Shown piece by piece: positions 54,889-63,552 of a stretch of 64,000 nt of DNA (positions are counted from its first letter, which is position 1; the number at the start of each line of letters is the position of its first letter). Source of the DNA: Bacteroidia bacterium (GTDB lineage: Bacteria; Bacteroidota; Bacteroidia; NS11-12g; UBA9320); contig JAOLBX010000007.1 of assembly GCA_028339355.1 (NCBI GenBank), positions 1 through 64,000 on the forward strand, in the 5' to 3' direction. The notes beneath the pieces are model-generated. The model did not search any database, had not been told where the DNA came from, and worked only from the letters and a program-made list of their open reading frames with translations. The position numbers and the translations under genes were made by a program.

Positions 54889-55869
54889 TTATATTCCTAA
54901 AGCGAATATCAAAATGCCAATAACGGCAAGTTGAATAATGAATAGTATGCCTCCAAAAATAAGCCCTTTTTTTCCCGAGGATAAAAGTGTTTTGAAGCTT
55001 ACTTTGATTCCAATGGCTGCCATTGCAATGGCGAGTAAGAAGTTGCTTCCTTGTTTACTATACGTCAAAATTTCCGAGGGAACACTAATCAATGAGACCA
55101 CTATAGAAATAACGATGAACGCAATGAGGTACCACGGAAGGGCTAAATTTTGAGATGTTGTTTTGTCCTTAGCAAGTGATGTAAAATGCCCAAAAACAAG
55201 CAGGGCTGGGGTAAGAAGTGCTACCCTTCCTAGCTTCACTGTAACTGCTAACTCACCAATAGCCTCACTCATTCCAAATCCGGCACCCGCCACGTTACCT
55301 ACCGAATGCAGACTTGTACCAAGCAGTACTCCGTTTTGTATTTCCGAAAAATATTCTTGCGTGAGTAATGGTAAGACTAGCATACCTGTGAGGCCATATA
55401 GATTAACTACCGCCATAGCGATGCCTATGTCTGATTTGTCCTTGCTCACACTGGGTGCCAATGCCGCAATGGCAGAGGAGCCACATATAGCAGTCCCAAA
55501 ACCAACCAGTAGCCCGGCACTACTTGGGCAATTCATCTTTTTGCCTAGTTGTATCGTAGCCCAAAGTATGACGATTATAGTAAGTGTGACGATAAGGATG
55601 GTTTCCCAGCCCAATGCCAAAAATCGGCCATAGTCAATACTTAATGCCATCAGTACAATGGCCAATTCTAAAAATAAGCTACTGCTTATTTTTATACCAA
55701 TATTAAAACTTTCAGGTATGCGGATAACATTACCTAATATTATTCCAAGAAGCAATGCAATCAGAATAGTGTTAAAGCCTGTTAATGCATTAAGGTAAAT
55801 AGCCAGTAAAGCAATGACAATAGATACAGCAACACCTATGGCATTGGTTCTAAAAAACTGATAGTTCAA
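54889..55869 (-). CDS. YeiH/UPF0324-family putative sulfate or sulfonate exporter
   Basis: The 326-residue membrane protein of the YeiH family (Cons_hypoth698) has about ten helices and the family segments LLVGFGTAICGSSAIAALAP and GTSLHSVGNVAGAGFGMS. YeiH relatives are predicted exporters of sulfate or similar anions. It lies eight bases after a rhodanese lipoprotein gene, suggesting a joint role in handling oxidised sulfur compounds. The transported ion is not proven for the family. Confidence 0.9.
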   Translation of the reverse strand: MNYQFFRTNAIGVAVSIVIALLAIYLNALTGFNTILIALLLGIILGNVIRIPESFNIGIKISSSLFLELAIVLMALSIDYGRFLALGWETILIVTLTIIVILWATIQLGKKMNCPSSAGLLVGFGTAICGSSAIAALAPSVSKDKSDIGIAMAVVNLYGLTGMLVLPLLTQEYFSEIQNGVLLGTSLHSVGNVAGAGFGMSEAIGELAVTVKLGRVALLTPALLVFGHFTSLAKDKTTSQNLALPWYLIAFIVISIVVSLISVPSEILTYSKQGSNFLLAIAMAAIGIKVSFKTLLSSGKKGLIFGGILFIIQLAVIGILIFALGI

Positions 55870-55877
55870 GTAGTTTT

Positions 55878-56294
55878 TTATTTAGCTAATTCTCCGCTGT
55901 AGTTTGTAATGCCACCTGTCAGGTTGAATACATCACTAAATCCATTGTCAATCATATGCTGAGCAGCACGACCACTTCTGCCACCACTTCTGCAGTACAT
56001 AATGTATGTTTTAGATTTGTCTAGTTTGTCAATTTCTGATTCGAAACTGTTGCCATTGATATCGATGAATTTATGTGCTCCTTTGATGTATCCGCTTGCT
56101 ACTTCATCTGGAGTTCGTACATCTATAAGTACTACATTTTCATCTAGTAACGCTTCAGGAAGATCTGTTGAGTTGATCGCTTTTACACTTGGTTTTTGAG
56201 CCTGTTGTGTTATTTCTGCAGTCTGGTTTTTTGGTGTGTTAGCACAAGCAAATAGCACAGTAGCCAAGAGAGATAGAAGAATGATTTTGTTCAT
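55878..56294 (-). CDS. Rhodanese-domain lipoprotein
   Basis: The 138-residue protein has a lipoprotein signal (VLFAC, Cys 17) and a rhodanese domain with VLIDVRTPDEVASGYIKGA and the active-site loop CRSGGRS (Cys near residue 100). It would transfer sulfane sulfur in the periplasm. It is the first gene of a two-gene operon with yeiH-like, preceded by a perfect -7 box at 56324-56317. Confidence 0.93.
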   Translation of the reverse strand: MNKIILLSLLATVLFACANTPKNQTAEITQQAQKPSVKAINSTDLPEALLDENVVLIDVRTPDEVASGYIKGAHKFIDINGNSFESEIDKLDKSKTYIMYCRSGGRSGRAAQHMIDNGFSDVFNLTGGITNYSGELAK

Positions 56295-56316
56295 TGATAA
56301 TTTTATTTTAGAATAA

Positions 56317-56324
56317 CAAAGATA
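56317..56324 (-). promoter_or_regulatory. Putative -7 box of the rhodanese-yeiH operon (TATCTTTG)
   Basis: Perfect TAnnTTTG match on the minus strand, 22 bases before ATG 56294. Confidence 0.5.
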
Positions 56325-56395
56325 AAAAACAGAAGTAAGATGATGGGTAACCTTAGTAGCATGAAGAAAAAATAAAATCTAAATACTATTATAGT

Positions 56396-57520
56396 TTATA
56401 GTAATTCTATCAAATTTTCGACAGCAAAGTCTATTTCCTCCTGCTTGGTGAATTTGCTAAATGAAAAACGAACAGCAGATCTATTGGTGGGGTGATTGAT
56501 ACCCTCAAGCACATGACTGTCACCTATAGCCCCACTATTGCAGGCAGATCCGCCACTGGCACAGATTCCATTCATGTCTAATAGAAATAAAAGAGTTGAA
56601 GCTTTATCTGATGGAGGTAAAGATACATTCAGTACCGTATACAGCCCACCTTCCCTAGACGTGTCACCATTGAATAAGACTCCTGGTATTTTAGCTGTAA
56701 GTTGAGATATGAAATATTCTTTGATACGAGTAACTGTCTCTATTTTTACTTCAATATTTCTGTTGGCTATCTCGAGTGCTTTCGCCAATCCAGCTATTCC
56801 AGTCACATTTTCTGTACCTGCACGCATTCTTCCTTCTTGTCCACCGCCGGTAACAATTGGACGAATTTTCAACGCTTTATTTTTATATAAAAATCCACAT
56901 CCTTTTGGTCCATGAAACTTATGTGCAGAGCAAGTCATGAAGTCCAAATCCATTTCTTTCAGATCTATAGGGTAGTGACCTACTGTTTGTACTGTGTCTG
57001 TATGAAAGTAGCAATTATTTTTCCTTGCTATTTTACTGATGGCTCTTACATCATTGAGAGTGCCTATTTCATTATTGGCATGCATTAGACTTATGAGAGC
57101 CCCTGAGTACTTTGCTGTTAGAAGATCTAAATTTTCTAAGTCTGCTCTTCCGTACTGGTCAAGTTTTACAAAATGGAGGTCTACTTGTCCTTTTTTGGCC
57201 AATTCCTTAGCGGTGTCTAAAACTGCTTTGTGCTCTATCTCGCTAGTAATAATATGTTTTACGTTCAGATCATTACAAGCACAACGGATAGCCATGTTGT
57301 CCGCTTCTGTTCCACTCCCTGTAAATACAATTTCGGAGCCTTCACAGTTTAGGGTTTTTGCTATCTCCTTGCGAGCTAATTCCACAACAGCCTTAGCCCT
57401 TCTGCCTTGTGAGTGGATCGCAGACGCGTTTCCATAACAGTTGTGCATGACTTCTGTCATCTTGTCGATGACCTGCACATCCATAGGTGTGGTAGCTGCG
57501 TTATCTAAATATACTTGCAT
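56396..57520 (-). CDS. Cysteine desulfurase (IscS/NifS family)
   Basis: The 374-residue PLP enzyme removes sulfur from cysteine for Fe-S clusters or other uses. It has YLDNAATTP at the N-terminus, the PLP-Lys in CSAHKFHGPKG (about residue 200) and the catalytic Cys in SGGSACNSGA (about 326). The active-site loop is of the group I (IscS/NifS) type. No iscU or suf genes are adjacent. It is downstream of the agmatinase gene on the same strand, 35 bases away. Its exact sulfur acceptor cannot be assigned. Confidence 0.94.
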   Translation of the reverse strand: MQVYLDNAATTPMDVQVIDKMTEVMHNCYGNASAIHSQGRRAKAVVELARKEIAKTLNCEGSEIVFTGSGTEADNMAIRCACNDLNVKHIITSEIEHKAVLDTAKELAKKGQVDLHFVKLDQYGRADLENLDLLTAKYSGALISLMHANNEIGTLNDVRAISKIARKNNCYFHTDTVQTVGHYPIDLKEMDLDFMTCSAHKFHGPKGCGFLYKNKALKIRPIVTGGGQEGRMRAGTENVTGIAGLAKALEIANRNIEVKIETVTRIKEYFISQLTAKIPGVLFNGDTSREGGLYTVLNVSLPPSDKASTLLFLLDMNGICASGGSACNSGAIGDSHVLEGINHPTNRSAVRFSFSKFTKQEEIDFAVENLIELL

Positions 57521-57555
57521 ATGTTAAAGTAATACAAATTAAATAGATTTTGAGG

Positions 57556-58440
57556 TTAAAGGCAGTATTTGTATCCTATTAGTTTATAACACAATTGTGC
57601 CATTGTATATGCCGTAGTGTCGTTATCAGATTTAGGATTTAACTCCACGATGTCAAAACCTTTAACGTCGCATTTTTCAAATACTTTTTTTAGTAATTTT
57701 AAGACTGGATACCAGAGCAATCCTCCTGGCTCAGCGGTGCCTACACTAGGACAAATACTTGGGTCGAATCCATCCGTATCTATAGTGATATAGAGTGTTT
57801 TTGGTAATCGACTTACTAGCTCATCCATCCATTTATCCTCTTGCCATATTTGGTGGGCGTACCACGTATGTATATTTTTCGATGATTTGATGAGTTGAGA
57901 CTCTTCTTTGCACTGTGCACGTATTCCAACTTGAAATATCTCAGGACCCAGTTCATTTATGCGAGCCATCACGCTCGCATGAGACCATTTATTCCCTTCG
58001 TATTCTACACGCAAATCGCTATGAGCATCCAATTGCAGTATCCCAATGTCATTCCACTTATCTTGAAACGCTTTGAATATCCCATACGTGACGGTATGCT
58101 CCGCACCTAAGCTTACTATGAATTTGTCGTTGTCCAAGTGTGTTTTGGTGTTCTCGTATACGGTTGCCATTGCAGAGGTATCTATTTTATCTGTAAAATC
58201 CATAGGCTCAACGCATGCTATACCGCATTTTTTGTAAGCCTCATCATTAAGTTCTGGGTCATAAAATTCTATAAATTTCGAATTTGACAACATAGCGGCA
58301 GGTCCTCTGGCCGATCCTTTTTTGAAAGAAGACGTATGTTCATAAGGAGCTTGCTGAATCACACATTTGGAAGAACCGTACTCGTAGAGTTCTTTTTCCG
58401 TTATACCTAAGAAGTTATTTTCAGAATTTAAAACATTCAT
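57556..58440 (-). CDS. speB: Agmatinase-like ureohydrolase
   Basis: The 294-residue ureohydrolase is binuclear Mn-dependent. Metal-binding motifs are LGAEHTVTYG, LQLDAHSDLRVEY and TIDTDGFDPS, with PGGL after it. Length and motif order fit agmatinase (agmatine to putrescine plus urea) rather than arginase, but the family alone does not prove the substrate. Start is ATG 58440. It is divergent from the lipoprotein gene at 58472. Confidence 0.88.
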   Translation of the reverse strand: MNVLNSENNFLGITEKELYEYGSSKCVIQQAPYEHTSSFKKGSARGPAAMLSNSKFIEFYDPELNDEAYKKCGIACVEPMDFTDKIDTSAMATVYENTKTHLDNDKFIVSLGAEHTVTYGIFKAFQDKWNDIGILQLDAHSDLRVEYEGNKWSHASVMARINELGPEIFQVGIRAQCKEESQLIKSSKNIHTWYAHQIWQEDKWMDELVSRLPKTLYITIDTDGFDPSICPSVGTAEPGGLLWYPVLKLLKKVFEKCDVKGFDIVELNPKSDNDTTAYTMAQLCYKLIGYKYCL

Positions 58441-58448
58441 TACATTTG
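58441..58448 (+). promoter_or_regulatory. Putative -7 box of the 58.5-kb lipoprotein gene (TACATTTG)
   Basis: Perfect TAnnTTTG match on the plus strand, 23 bases before ATG 58472. Confidence 0.45.
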
Positions 58449-58471
58449 GTTAAATAAATAGATACTTACAA

Positions 58472-59047
58472 ATGAAATTAAATAAATCAATCTTCGGACT
58501 AGTAATCTTAGCCGTTTTTGTTGTTAGCTCTTGTTCTCAGGCACGCTATGGTAGTCACACGCGTAGAACTAAGAGCGCGGAAATAGTGCAAGCAGATAGG
58601 AAAGTGAGAACTGTGAATAAAGATACAGGAATGCTGAGTGGGGAGAAAGTTTCTGATGTAGAGCATAATGAAGATAAGTCTGTTGTAAGAAACAATGGAG
58701 AAGCTGCAGGATTACTTTCTACTATGATGGAGCAGGGGGCACTGACAAATACTAAGACTCTGTTAGAAAAGAAGACGATTAGAAAGGTGAATCGGATTAA
58801 TAAAGTGCTGAATACTATTGGAGAAAGTACGGCTGTTTCAAATTTGGGCAATAGAGTAGAAGTTAATGTGCCATCAGAATCTGCCAGTACCAATGATGAA
58901 ACCAGTGATTTGTTAGAAATAATTTTAATTGTCATCTTAGTACTCTTGATACTTTCTTTGGTCACAAAGTTATTACCTCTTCTTAGTTGGCTGCTAGGAG
59001 TGGCCTTGCTAGTTCTTCTTATATGGCTCATACTACAATACATCTAA
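58472..59047 (+). CDS. Hypothetical lipoprotein with C-terminal membrane segments
   Basis: The 191-residue protein has a lipoprotein signal (VVSSC, Cys 21), a polar middle region (about residues 25-140) and one or two strongly hydrophobic C-terminal segments (LLEIILIVILVLLILSLV and LLSWLLGVALLVLLIWLIL). A lipid anchor plus C-terminal membrane helices is unusual. No family was recognised. It ends at a bidirectional terminator shared with efp. Confidence 0.75.
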   Translation: MKLNKSIFGLVILAVFVVSSCSQARYGSHTRRTKSAEIVQADRKVRTVNKDTGMLSGEKVSDVEHNEDKSVVRNNGEAAGLLSTMMEQGALTNTKTLLEKKTIRKVNRINKVLNTIGESTAVSNLGNRVEVNVPSESASTNDETSDLLEIILIVILVLLILSLVTKLLPLLSWLLGVALLVLLIWLILQYI

Positions 59048-59065
59048 GTTCAAAAAAAATAGCAT

Positions 59066-59099
59066 AAAAAAGGGAGATAGTTTTTACTATCTCCCTTTT
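59066..59099. terminator. Bidirectional terminator between the lipoprotein gene and efp
   Basis: GGGAGATAG (59072-59080) and CTATCTCCC (59087-59095) with a six-base loop, an A run before and a T run after. Confidence 0.9.
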
Positions 59100-59120
59100 A
59101 ATTTTCAGTTTAAGTAGAAC

Positions 59121-59681
59121 TTATTTGGCTCTCTCTACGTATTCTCCAGTTCGGGTATCTACTTTTATCTTTTCACCAGATTCTACGAAGAGCGGCACAC
59201 TTACTTCTGCACCTGTTTCCAGTGTTGCTGGCTTTAGAGGATTATTAGCAGTGTCTCCTTTAATACCTGGTTCTGAGTATGTTATCTCTAATATTACATG
59301 ATTTGGAGCGTCGGCCATGATAGGATTACCATCATCAAAATAAACTCCAAGGATCATTTCTTCTTTTATGAATTTCATTTGGTCCCCGAGCATTGTTTGC
59401 GGTATTCCTATTTGTTCATAGGTCTCTGTGTTCATCAGCATTAGGTTGTCACCGTCTTTGTAGAGATATTGCATTTCTACAAGGTCTACACGTACGTCAT
59501 CTATGGTTTCACCACTTCTAAATCTATTCTCCATGGACTTGCCAGTGATTGCATTTTTCATTTTAACTTGGTAAAAAGCTCCACCTTTGCCCGGCATTGT
59601 ATGTTGATAATCGACGACTTGGCATAGCTGCCCATTGTATCTCAAAAACATTCCTCTTGATAAATCTTGTGTTGTTGCCAT
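59121..59681 (-). CDS. efp: Elongation factor P
   Basis: The 187-residue EF-P rescues ribosomes stalled on polyproline. It has the KOW-like N-terminal domain with the loop HTMPGKGGAF; Lys 32 is the conserved residue that is modified in some bacteria, though a modifying enzyme is not seen here. Domains II and III follow, ending PLFVESGEKIKVDTRTGEY. The frame opens at 59714; ATG 59681 (MATTQDLS) is the family start. A perfect -7 box ends five bases before that ATG. Confidence 0.96.
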   Translation of the reverse strand: MATTQDLSRGMFLRYNGQLCQVVDYQHTMPGKGGAFYQVKMKNAITGKSMENRFRSGETIDDVRVDLVEMQYLYKDGDNLMLMNTETYEQIGIPQTMLGDQMKFIKEEMILGVYFDDGNPIMADAPNHVILEITYSEPGIKGDTANNPLKPATLETGAEVSVPLFVESGEKIKVDTRTGEYVERAK

Positions 59682-59685
59682 CGGG

Positions 59686-59693
59686 CAAATATA
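59686..59693 (-). promoter_or_regulatory. Putative -7 box of efp (TATATTTG)
   Basis: Perfect TAnnTTTG match followed by C on the minus strand, its last base five positions before the ATG at 59681; implies a leaderless mRNA. Confidence 0.55.
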
Positions 59694-59754
59694 TTGGAAA
59701 GTAATGTATTTCAATTGTTAATAGTTTGTGTCTTTATTTTGCTTCAGATTAACC

Positions 59755-59762
59755 TACATTTG
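59755..59762 (+). promoter_or_regulatory. Promoter -7 box of the cobalamin-uptake operon (TACATTTG)
   Basis: Perfect TAnnTTTG match followed by C, immediately before the riboswitch. TTTG at 59738-59741 lies 13 bases upstream, too close for a normal -33 box. Confidence 0.65.
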
Positions 59763-59766
59763 CACG

Positions 59767-59917
59767 GCATCAAGTTAAGGGAAGCGAAGCGAAAATCTTC
59801 CACTGTACCCGCAGCTGTAATGTTCCATATAGATAGAGTAAATCTATAACCACTGTTCGTCAAGGCGACCGGGAAGGTCACTCTATCAGGATCTAAGTCA
59901 GAAGACCTGCTTAATGC
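59767..59917 (+). ncRNA. Cobalamin riboswitch
   Basis: The conserved core is clear. ACTGTACCCGCAGCTGTAATG-like sequence spans 59802-59822, CCACTG is at 59850-59855, GGGAAGG at 59871-59877 and the B12 box AGTCAGAAGACCTGCTT at 59896-59912. A closing P1 helix pairs GCATCAAG (59767-59774) with CTTAATGC (59910-59917) with one mismatch. It precedes a BtuB-like receptor by 117 bases and should lower expression when adenosylcobalamin or a related cobamide is bound. The class (Adocbl or other) is not assigned. Confidence 0.95.
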
Positions 59918-60034
59918 TATTATTACTCAATATGCTTTCGGGAAAAGAAGCTATAAGAGGCAATGGTGTACACACTATTCTTTTATAATATACTTTCCGT
60001 GGTAATTGATTTTTTAAGATAAAAATACAAGCCA

Positions 60035-61894
60035 GTGAAAACAGCCATAGCTGTCATATTATCGTGTATCTACACATTGTCATTTGGACAAGCGTCTGAC
60101 TTACATGTAGATGGGTTTGGGTATCAAAATAAATTAGACTCCGTTAGGGTAAATGCTAGGAGAACAAGAGATGCTCGAGAAGCGATCTCCGCTACATTAG
60201 TAAAAGCTAATCCTAGTCAAAATTTTGCAGAACTGCTACAGAAACAAAGTGGTATATACATACGAAGCAGAGGCTCCGGAGTGCTCAGTACACCGAGTTT
60301 CAAAGGACTAGGCACACAGCAAACTCCTATATTGATCAATGGAGCCAATATGCAGAGCAGTATGAATGGTACTATGGATTTAAGTTTGATAGATGCGGCT
60401 CATTTCACTCAAATAGAAATAGGTAAAGCAGGATTAAATACAACGGGTCAGCAAAATATTGGTGACGCCATTCAATTGTCCTCAAGGTCAGGTCAACATT
60501 GCCTTTATGGCGGGTTGAGCACAAGCACACATAAAGATATTTCTGCGAATGCAAAATTCGTAACAGGCAATGAAAAGTGGACCTTCAACATAAGTGGAAT
60601 AGCCACACAATCAAAAAATATTGTAGATCTCTCTCACTACGACTTAGGAGATAGTGCTCAGGAAAATACAGATTTCAAAAGAGCGAGTATACTTCAAACG
60701 GTAGATGTGAAATTAAAAAAGGGGACTTGGAATAATACGGTTTATTTACAAAAATCAGAAAGAGGAGTTCCTCCGCCATTTTTTCAGAGCAATAATAGTC
60801 GACAAGCAGATGCCAATGCTATGGTAATCAATAAATTGAAAATATACTTGAAGTATGGCTTTTTAGTAGAAGCTGTGAGTCAAGTGTGGGCAGAGCAAAT
60901 CGTATTTAACAATGCACTAAGCAACGAAGAGACAGATAGCCGTGTGCTAAATGTGAACACAGTACTATCTGCTTCCAAGTACTTTGGAAATAGATGGCTA
61001 GGTAAAGTAGGCGTGAGTTATGATGCTGCTAGTTATACCTCTGAGGCACTTGATGGCAATGCAGAGTGGAGGAGACCTAGATTATTTGTAAATGTGAAAA
61101 AAAACTGCAGAACTACGGTGTTTTCTTTGACACAGAACATACTTTGGTACAAAGAGAAACAGGCATATAATGGAGAGTTTCGAGTCTCTGGAGATATAGC
61201 CAAAAGGCATCATTGTACTGCGAGTGTTCAACGGATTTTTAGACTTCCTGTACTCAATGAACTATACTGGTACATGCCGGGACAAGCTTTGGGCAATCCC
61301 AATCTGAAACCAGAAGAAGGATATAAGGCGGATTTGTCTTGGACTCGATATGGTAAGATACTGACGCTCACATTAAATCCACATGCAGGCATATATGAAA
61401 ATTGGGTACAATGGAGCGGAATGATTGTGACTCGCCCAGAAAACATACAAAATGTAATGGTTTATGGAGCGGTTGCTAATGCTAATCACCTTAAAAGTTT
61501 TAATAACGTAAAATTAATGACACAAGTCAATTTACACTGGGTGAATGCATTATATAAGTTTGAAAGTGCCAATGATTCACGGCACGAAAAACAACTTATT
61601 TACACTCCTAGATTTACAGGGAATCTCACATTTACGATCGTGCACCAGAACTATGGATTATATACCAATCTTCAGGCGGTAGGAACCAACTACGTAGCCA
61701 CGGATAATAGCATTTCGATTAAACCATACCAGCTCGTGGAGTTTGGAGGATACTACGAATGGAAAACTTTGAGAATTGGAGGGGTAGTGAGTAATCTTTT
61801 AAATATACCGTATTTCAGTCAACCACGAACTCCCTTGCCTGGAAGAATAATTAAATTAAATCTCAATTATAAAATTTTGTCAAAAAAAATATGA
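60035..61894 (+). CDS. btuB: BtuB-like TonB-dependent cobalamin receptor
   Basis: The 619-residue outer-membrane receptor starts at GTG 60035 with a signal peptide (CIYTLSFGQ). The plug follows (ILINGANMQSSMNGTMDLS; IEIGKAGLN) and then a 22-strand-type barrel. The riboswitch upstream makes cobalamin the likely substrate; the name btuB rests on that context. The C-terminus overlaps the DUF4465 gene by four bases. It probably works with the downstream surface proteins, as BtuB and its surface lipoproteins do in Bacteroides. Confidence 0.9.
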   Translation: MKTAIAVILSCIYTLSFGQASDLHVDGFGYQNKLDSVRVNARRTRDAREAISATLVKANPSQNFAELLQKQSGIYIRSRGSGVLSTPSFKGLGTQQTPILINGANMQSSMNGTMDLSLIDAAHFTQIEIGKAGLNTTGQQNIGDAIQLSSRSGQHCLYGGLSTSTHKDISANAKFVTGNEKWTFNISGIATQSKNIVDLSHYDLGDSAQENTDFKRASILQTVDVKLKKGTWNNTVYLQKSERGVPPPFFQSNNSRQADANAMVINKLKIYLKYGFLVEAVSQVWAEQIVFNNALSNEETDSRVLNVNTVLSASKYFGNRWLGKVGVSYDAASYTSEALDGNAEWRRPRLFVNVKKNCRTTVFSLTQNILWYKEKQAYNGEFRVSGDIAKRHHCTASVQRIFRLPVLNELYWYMPGQALGNPNLKPEEGYKADLSWTRYGKILTLTLNPHAGIYENWVQWSGMIVTRPENIQNVMVYGAVANANHLKSFNNVKLMTQVNLHWVNALYKFESANDSRHEKQLIYTPRFTGNLTFTIVHQNYGLYTNLQAVGTNYVATDNSISIKPYQLVEFGGYYEWKTLRIGGVVSNLLNIPYFSQPRTPLPGRIIKLNLNYKILSKKI

Positions 61895-63552
61895 AAAAAA
61901 ATATACTCATTCTCTTAGCTCTTGTCGTGAGCAATGTATCCTTTGCACAATTTGCACATCAGCGTGTCTACAGCACGTTTGATAATTTACCTTTGGCAAA
62001 AGCAGATACCTTCAATAATGGAGCAGACCGTAGTGGTGGTTTTACTCACTACGGACGTTTTTTTAACAATAGCTATGACACTATGTGGGGCTCGTGGAGT
62101 GGCTGGTCTCTGAGTAACATGAAAGATAGTGTGACTGCGGGTTTTGGAAATCAGTACAGTGCCATCTCAGGCATAGGACTGAGCAGCACAACTAATTATA
62201 TGGTAAGCACCGGGGATGCTGCGTATATCAAGTTTGACGAACCTACAGAAATATCAGGTGCGTACTTTACAAATAGTACATATGCCTACAGAGATATGGT
62301 AGAAGGCAGTGGATTTAGCAAAAAATTTGGTGGAGATGATGGAAATGATGAAGATTTTTTAAGAATAGTAATTGGATCGTACCTAGCTGGTAATAAAGTA
62401 GATAGTGTTATTTTTTACTTGGCAGATTATCGTTTTCCTAATAATAATCAAGATTATATTTTAAAGAATTGGGAATATGTGAATTTCAGCAATTCATTTG
62501 AAGATACCAATGTTGACAGCATAAGCTTCAGATACGAAGGAAGTGATGTAGGAGAATATGGACTGAACACTCCAAAATACTTTTGCATGGATGATCTGAA
62601 TGCAATTGGCTCTAATATAAATTATCTATTTGAACCATTGTCAATTAACACGGACACCTTCTACAACGGAGCAGATTTAGCCGGAGGGTTTAATAGTCAG
62701 TATTTATTTTTCCCAAATAGCTATAATAGCCAATGGGGTAGCTGGAGCGGTTGGAGTATAAGCTCCAAGCTCGATTCGGAGACTCCAGGTTTTGGAAATC
62801 AGTATAGCTGTATCAATGATTCCAAGAAAAACTTTTACTTAGCTGGAGGACAGCAGACAGAGATACGAGGGCCGTATTTTAGATGGGAGGAGAACCTTTT
62901 AAATAAAAAAACTCCTTTTATTACTTCCAACATGGAGATTTCAATAACCAATTCTACGTATGCTGCTTTAGATATGGAACAAGGCAGTGGATTTAGCAAG
63001 AAGTTTGGTGGAGTAGATGGGCGAGACCCAGACTACTTTAGACTCTTAGTATCTTATGTGGATGCCTTAGATGCAATACTGAAAACAGATACGATTTACT
63101 TGGCGGATTTTAGATTTGCTGACGACAGCAAAGACTATATCTTAAAGGATTGGAAGCAGATAAAAATGTATGACGATAACGAGATAAAGTTTCATAAGCT
63201 GCGATTTAATTTAGAGAGTTCAGATACTGGTGATTTTGGAATGAACACGCCAGCATACTTTTGCTTAAACTATAATTTTAAAGTAGTAGGTATAAATGAA
63301 CTAGGAAATAGTGTAGATCACACTGTAAGTGCATATCCTAATCCCATGCATAATATACTTACTATTAGTTCTGAGTATACCATACAAAAAGTAAGTGTGT
63401 GTAATGTACTAGGAGCGAGTATTGATCTGCCTGCAAAGGAGATAAGTGCAACCAAAATTCTATTTTCTACTGCAGATTTGCCTTCAGGAGTTTACTTTGT
63501 GACCGTAAGGACTGAATACGGTAAAATCACAAAACGAATAGTAAAGCATTGA
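61891..63552 (+). CDS. Tandem DUF4465 surface protein with T9SS sorting domain
   Basis: The 553-residue protein has a signal peptide (VVSNVSFAQ), two homologous DUF4465-like domains (about residues 28-248 and 249-465) and a T9SS sorting domain (AYPNPMHNILTI, GVYFVTV). Both domains share GSWSGWS, FGNQYS, GSGFSKKFGG and DYILKxW motifs. DUF4465-type proteins in Bacteroides cobalamin loci include BtuH, a cobalamin-binding surface protein, as I recall; here T9SS replaces a lipid anchor. It overlaps the receptor gene by four bases and the next gene by four. Confidence 0.85.
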   Translation: MKKNILILLALVVSNVSFAQFAHQRVYSTFDNLPLAKADTFNNGADRSGGFTHYGRFFNNSYDTMWGSWSGWSLSNMKDSVTAGFGNQYSAISGIGLSSTTNYMVSTGDAAYIKFDEPTEISGAYFTNSTYAYRDMVEGSGFSKKFGGDDGNDEDFLRIVIGSYLAGNKVDSVIFYLADYRFPNNNQDYILKNWEYVNFSNSFEDTNVDSISFRYEGSDVGEYGLNTPKYFCMDDLNAIGSNINYLFEPLSINTDTFYNGADLAGGFNSQYLFFPNSYNSQWGSWSGWSISSKLDSETPGFGNQYSCINDSKKNFYLAGGQQTEIRGPYFRWEENLLNKKTPFITSNMEISITNSTYAALDMEQGSGFSKKFGGVDGRDPDYFRLLVSYVDALDAILKTDTIYLADFRFADDSKDYILKDWKQIKMYDDNEIKFHKLRFNLESSDTGDFGMNTPAYFCLNYNFKVVGINELGNSVDHTVSAYPNPMHNILTISSEYTIQKVSVCNVLGASIDLPAKEISATKILFSTADLPSGVYFVTVRTEYGKITKRIVKH

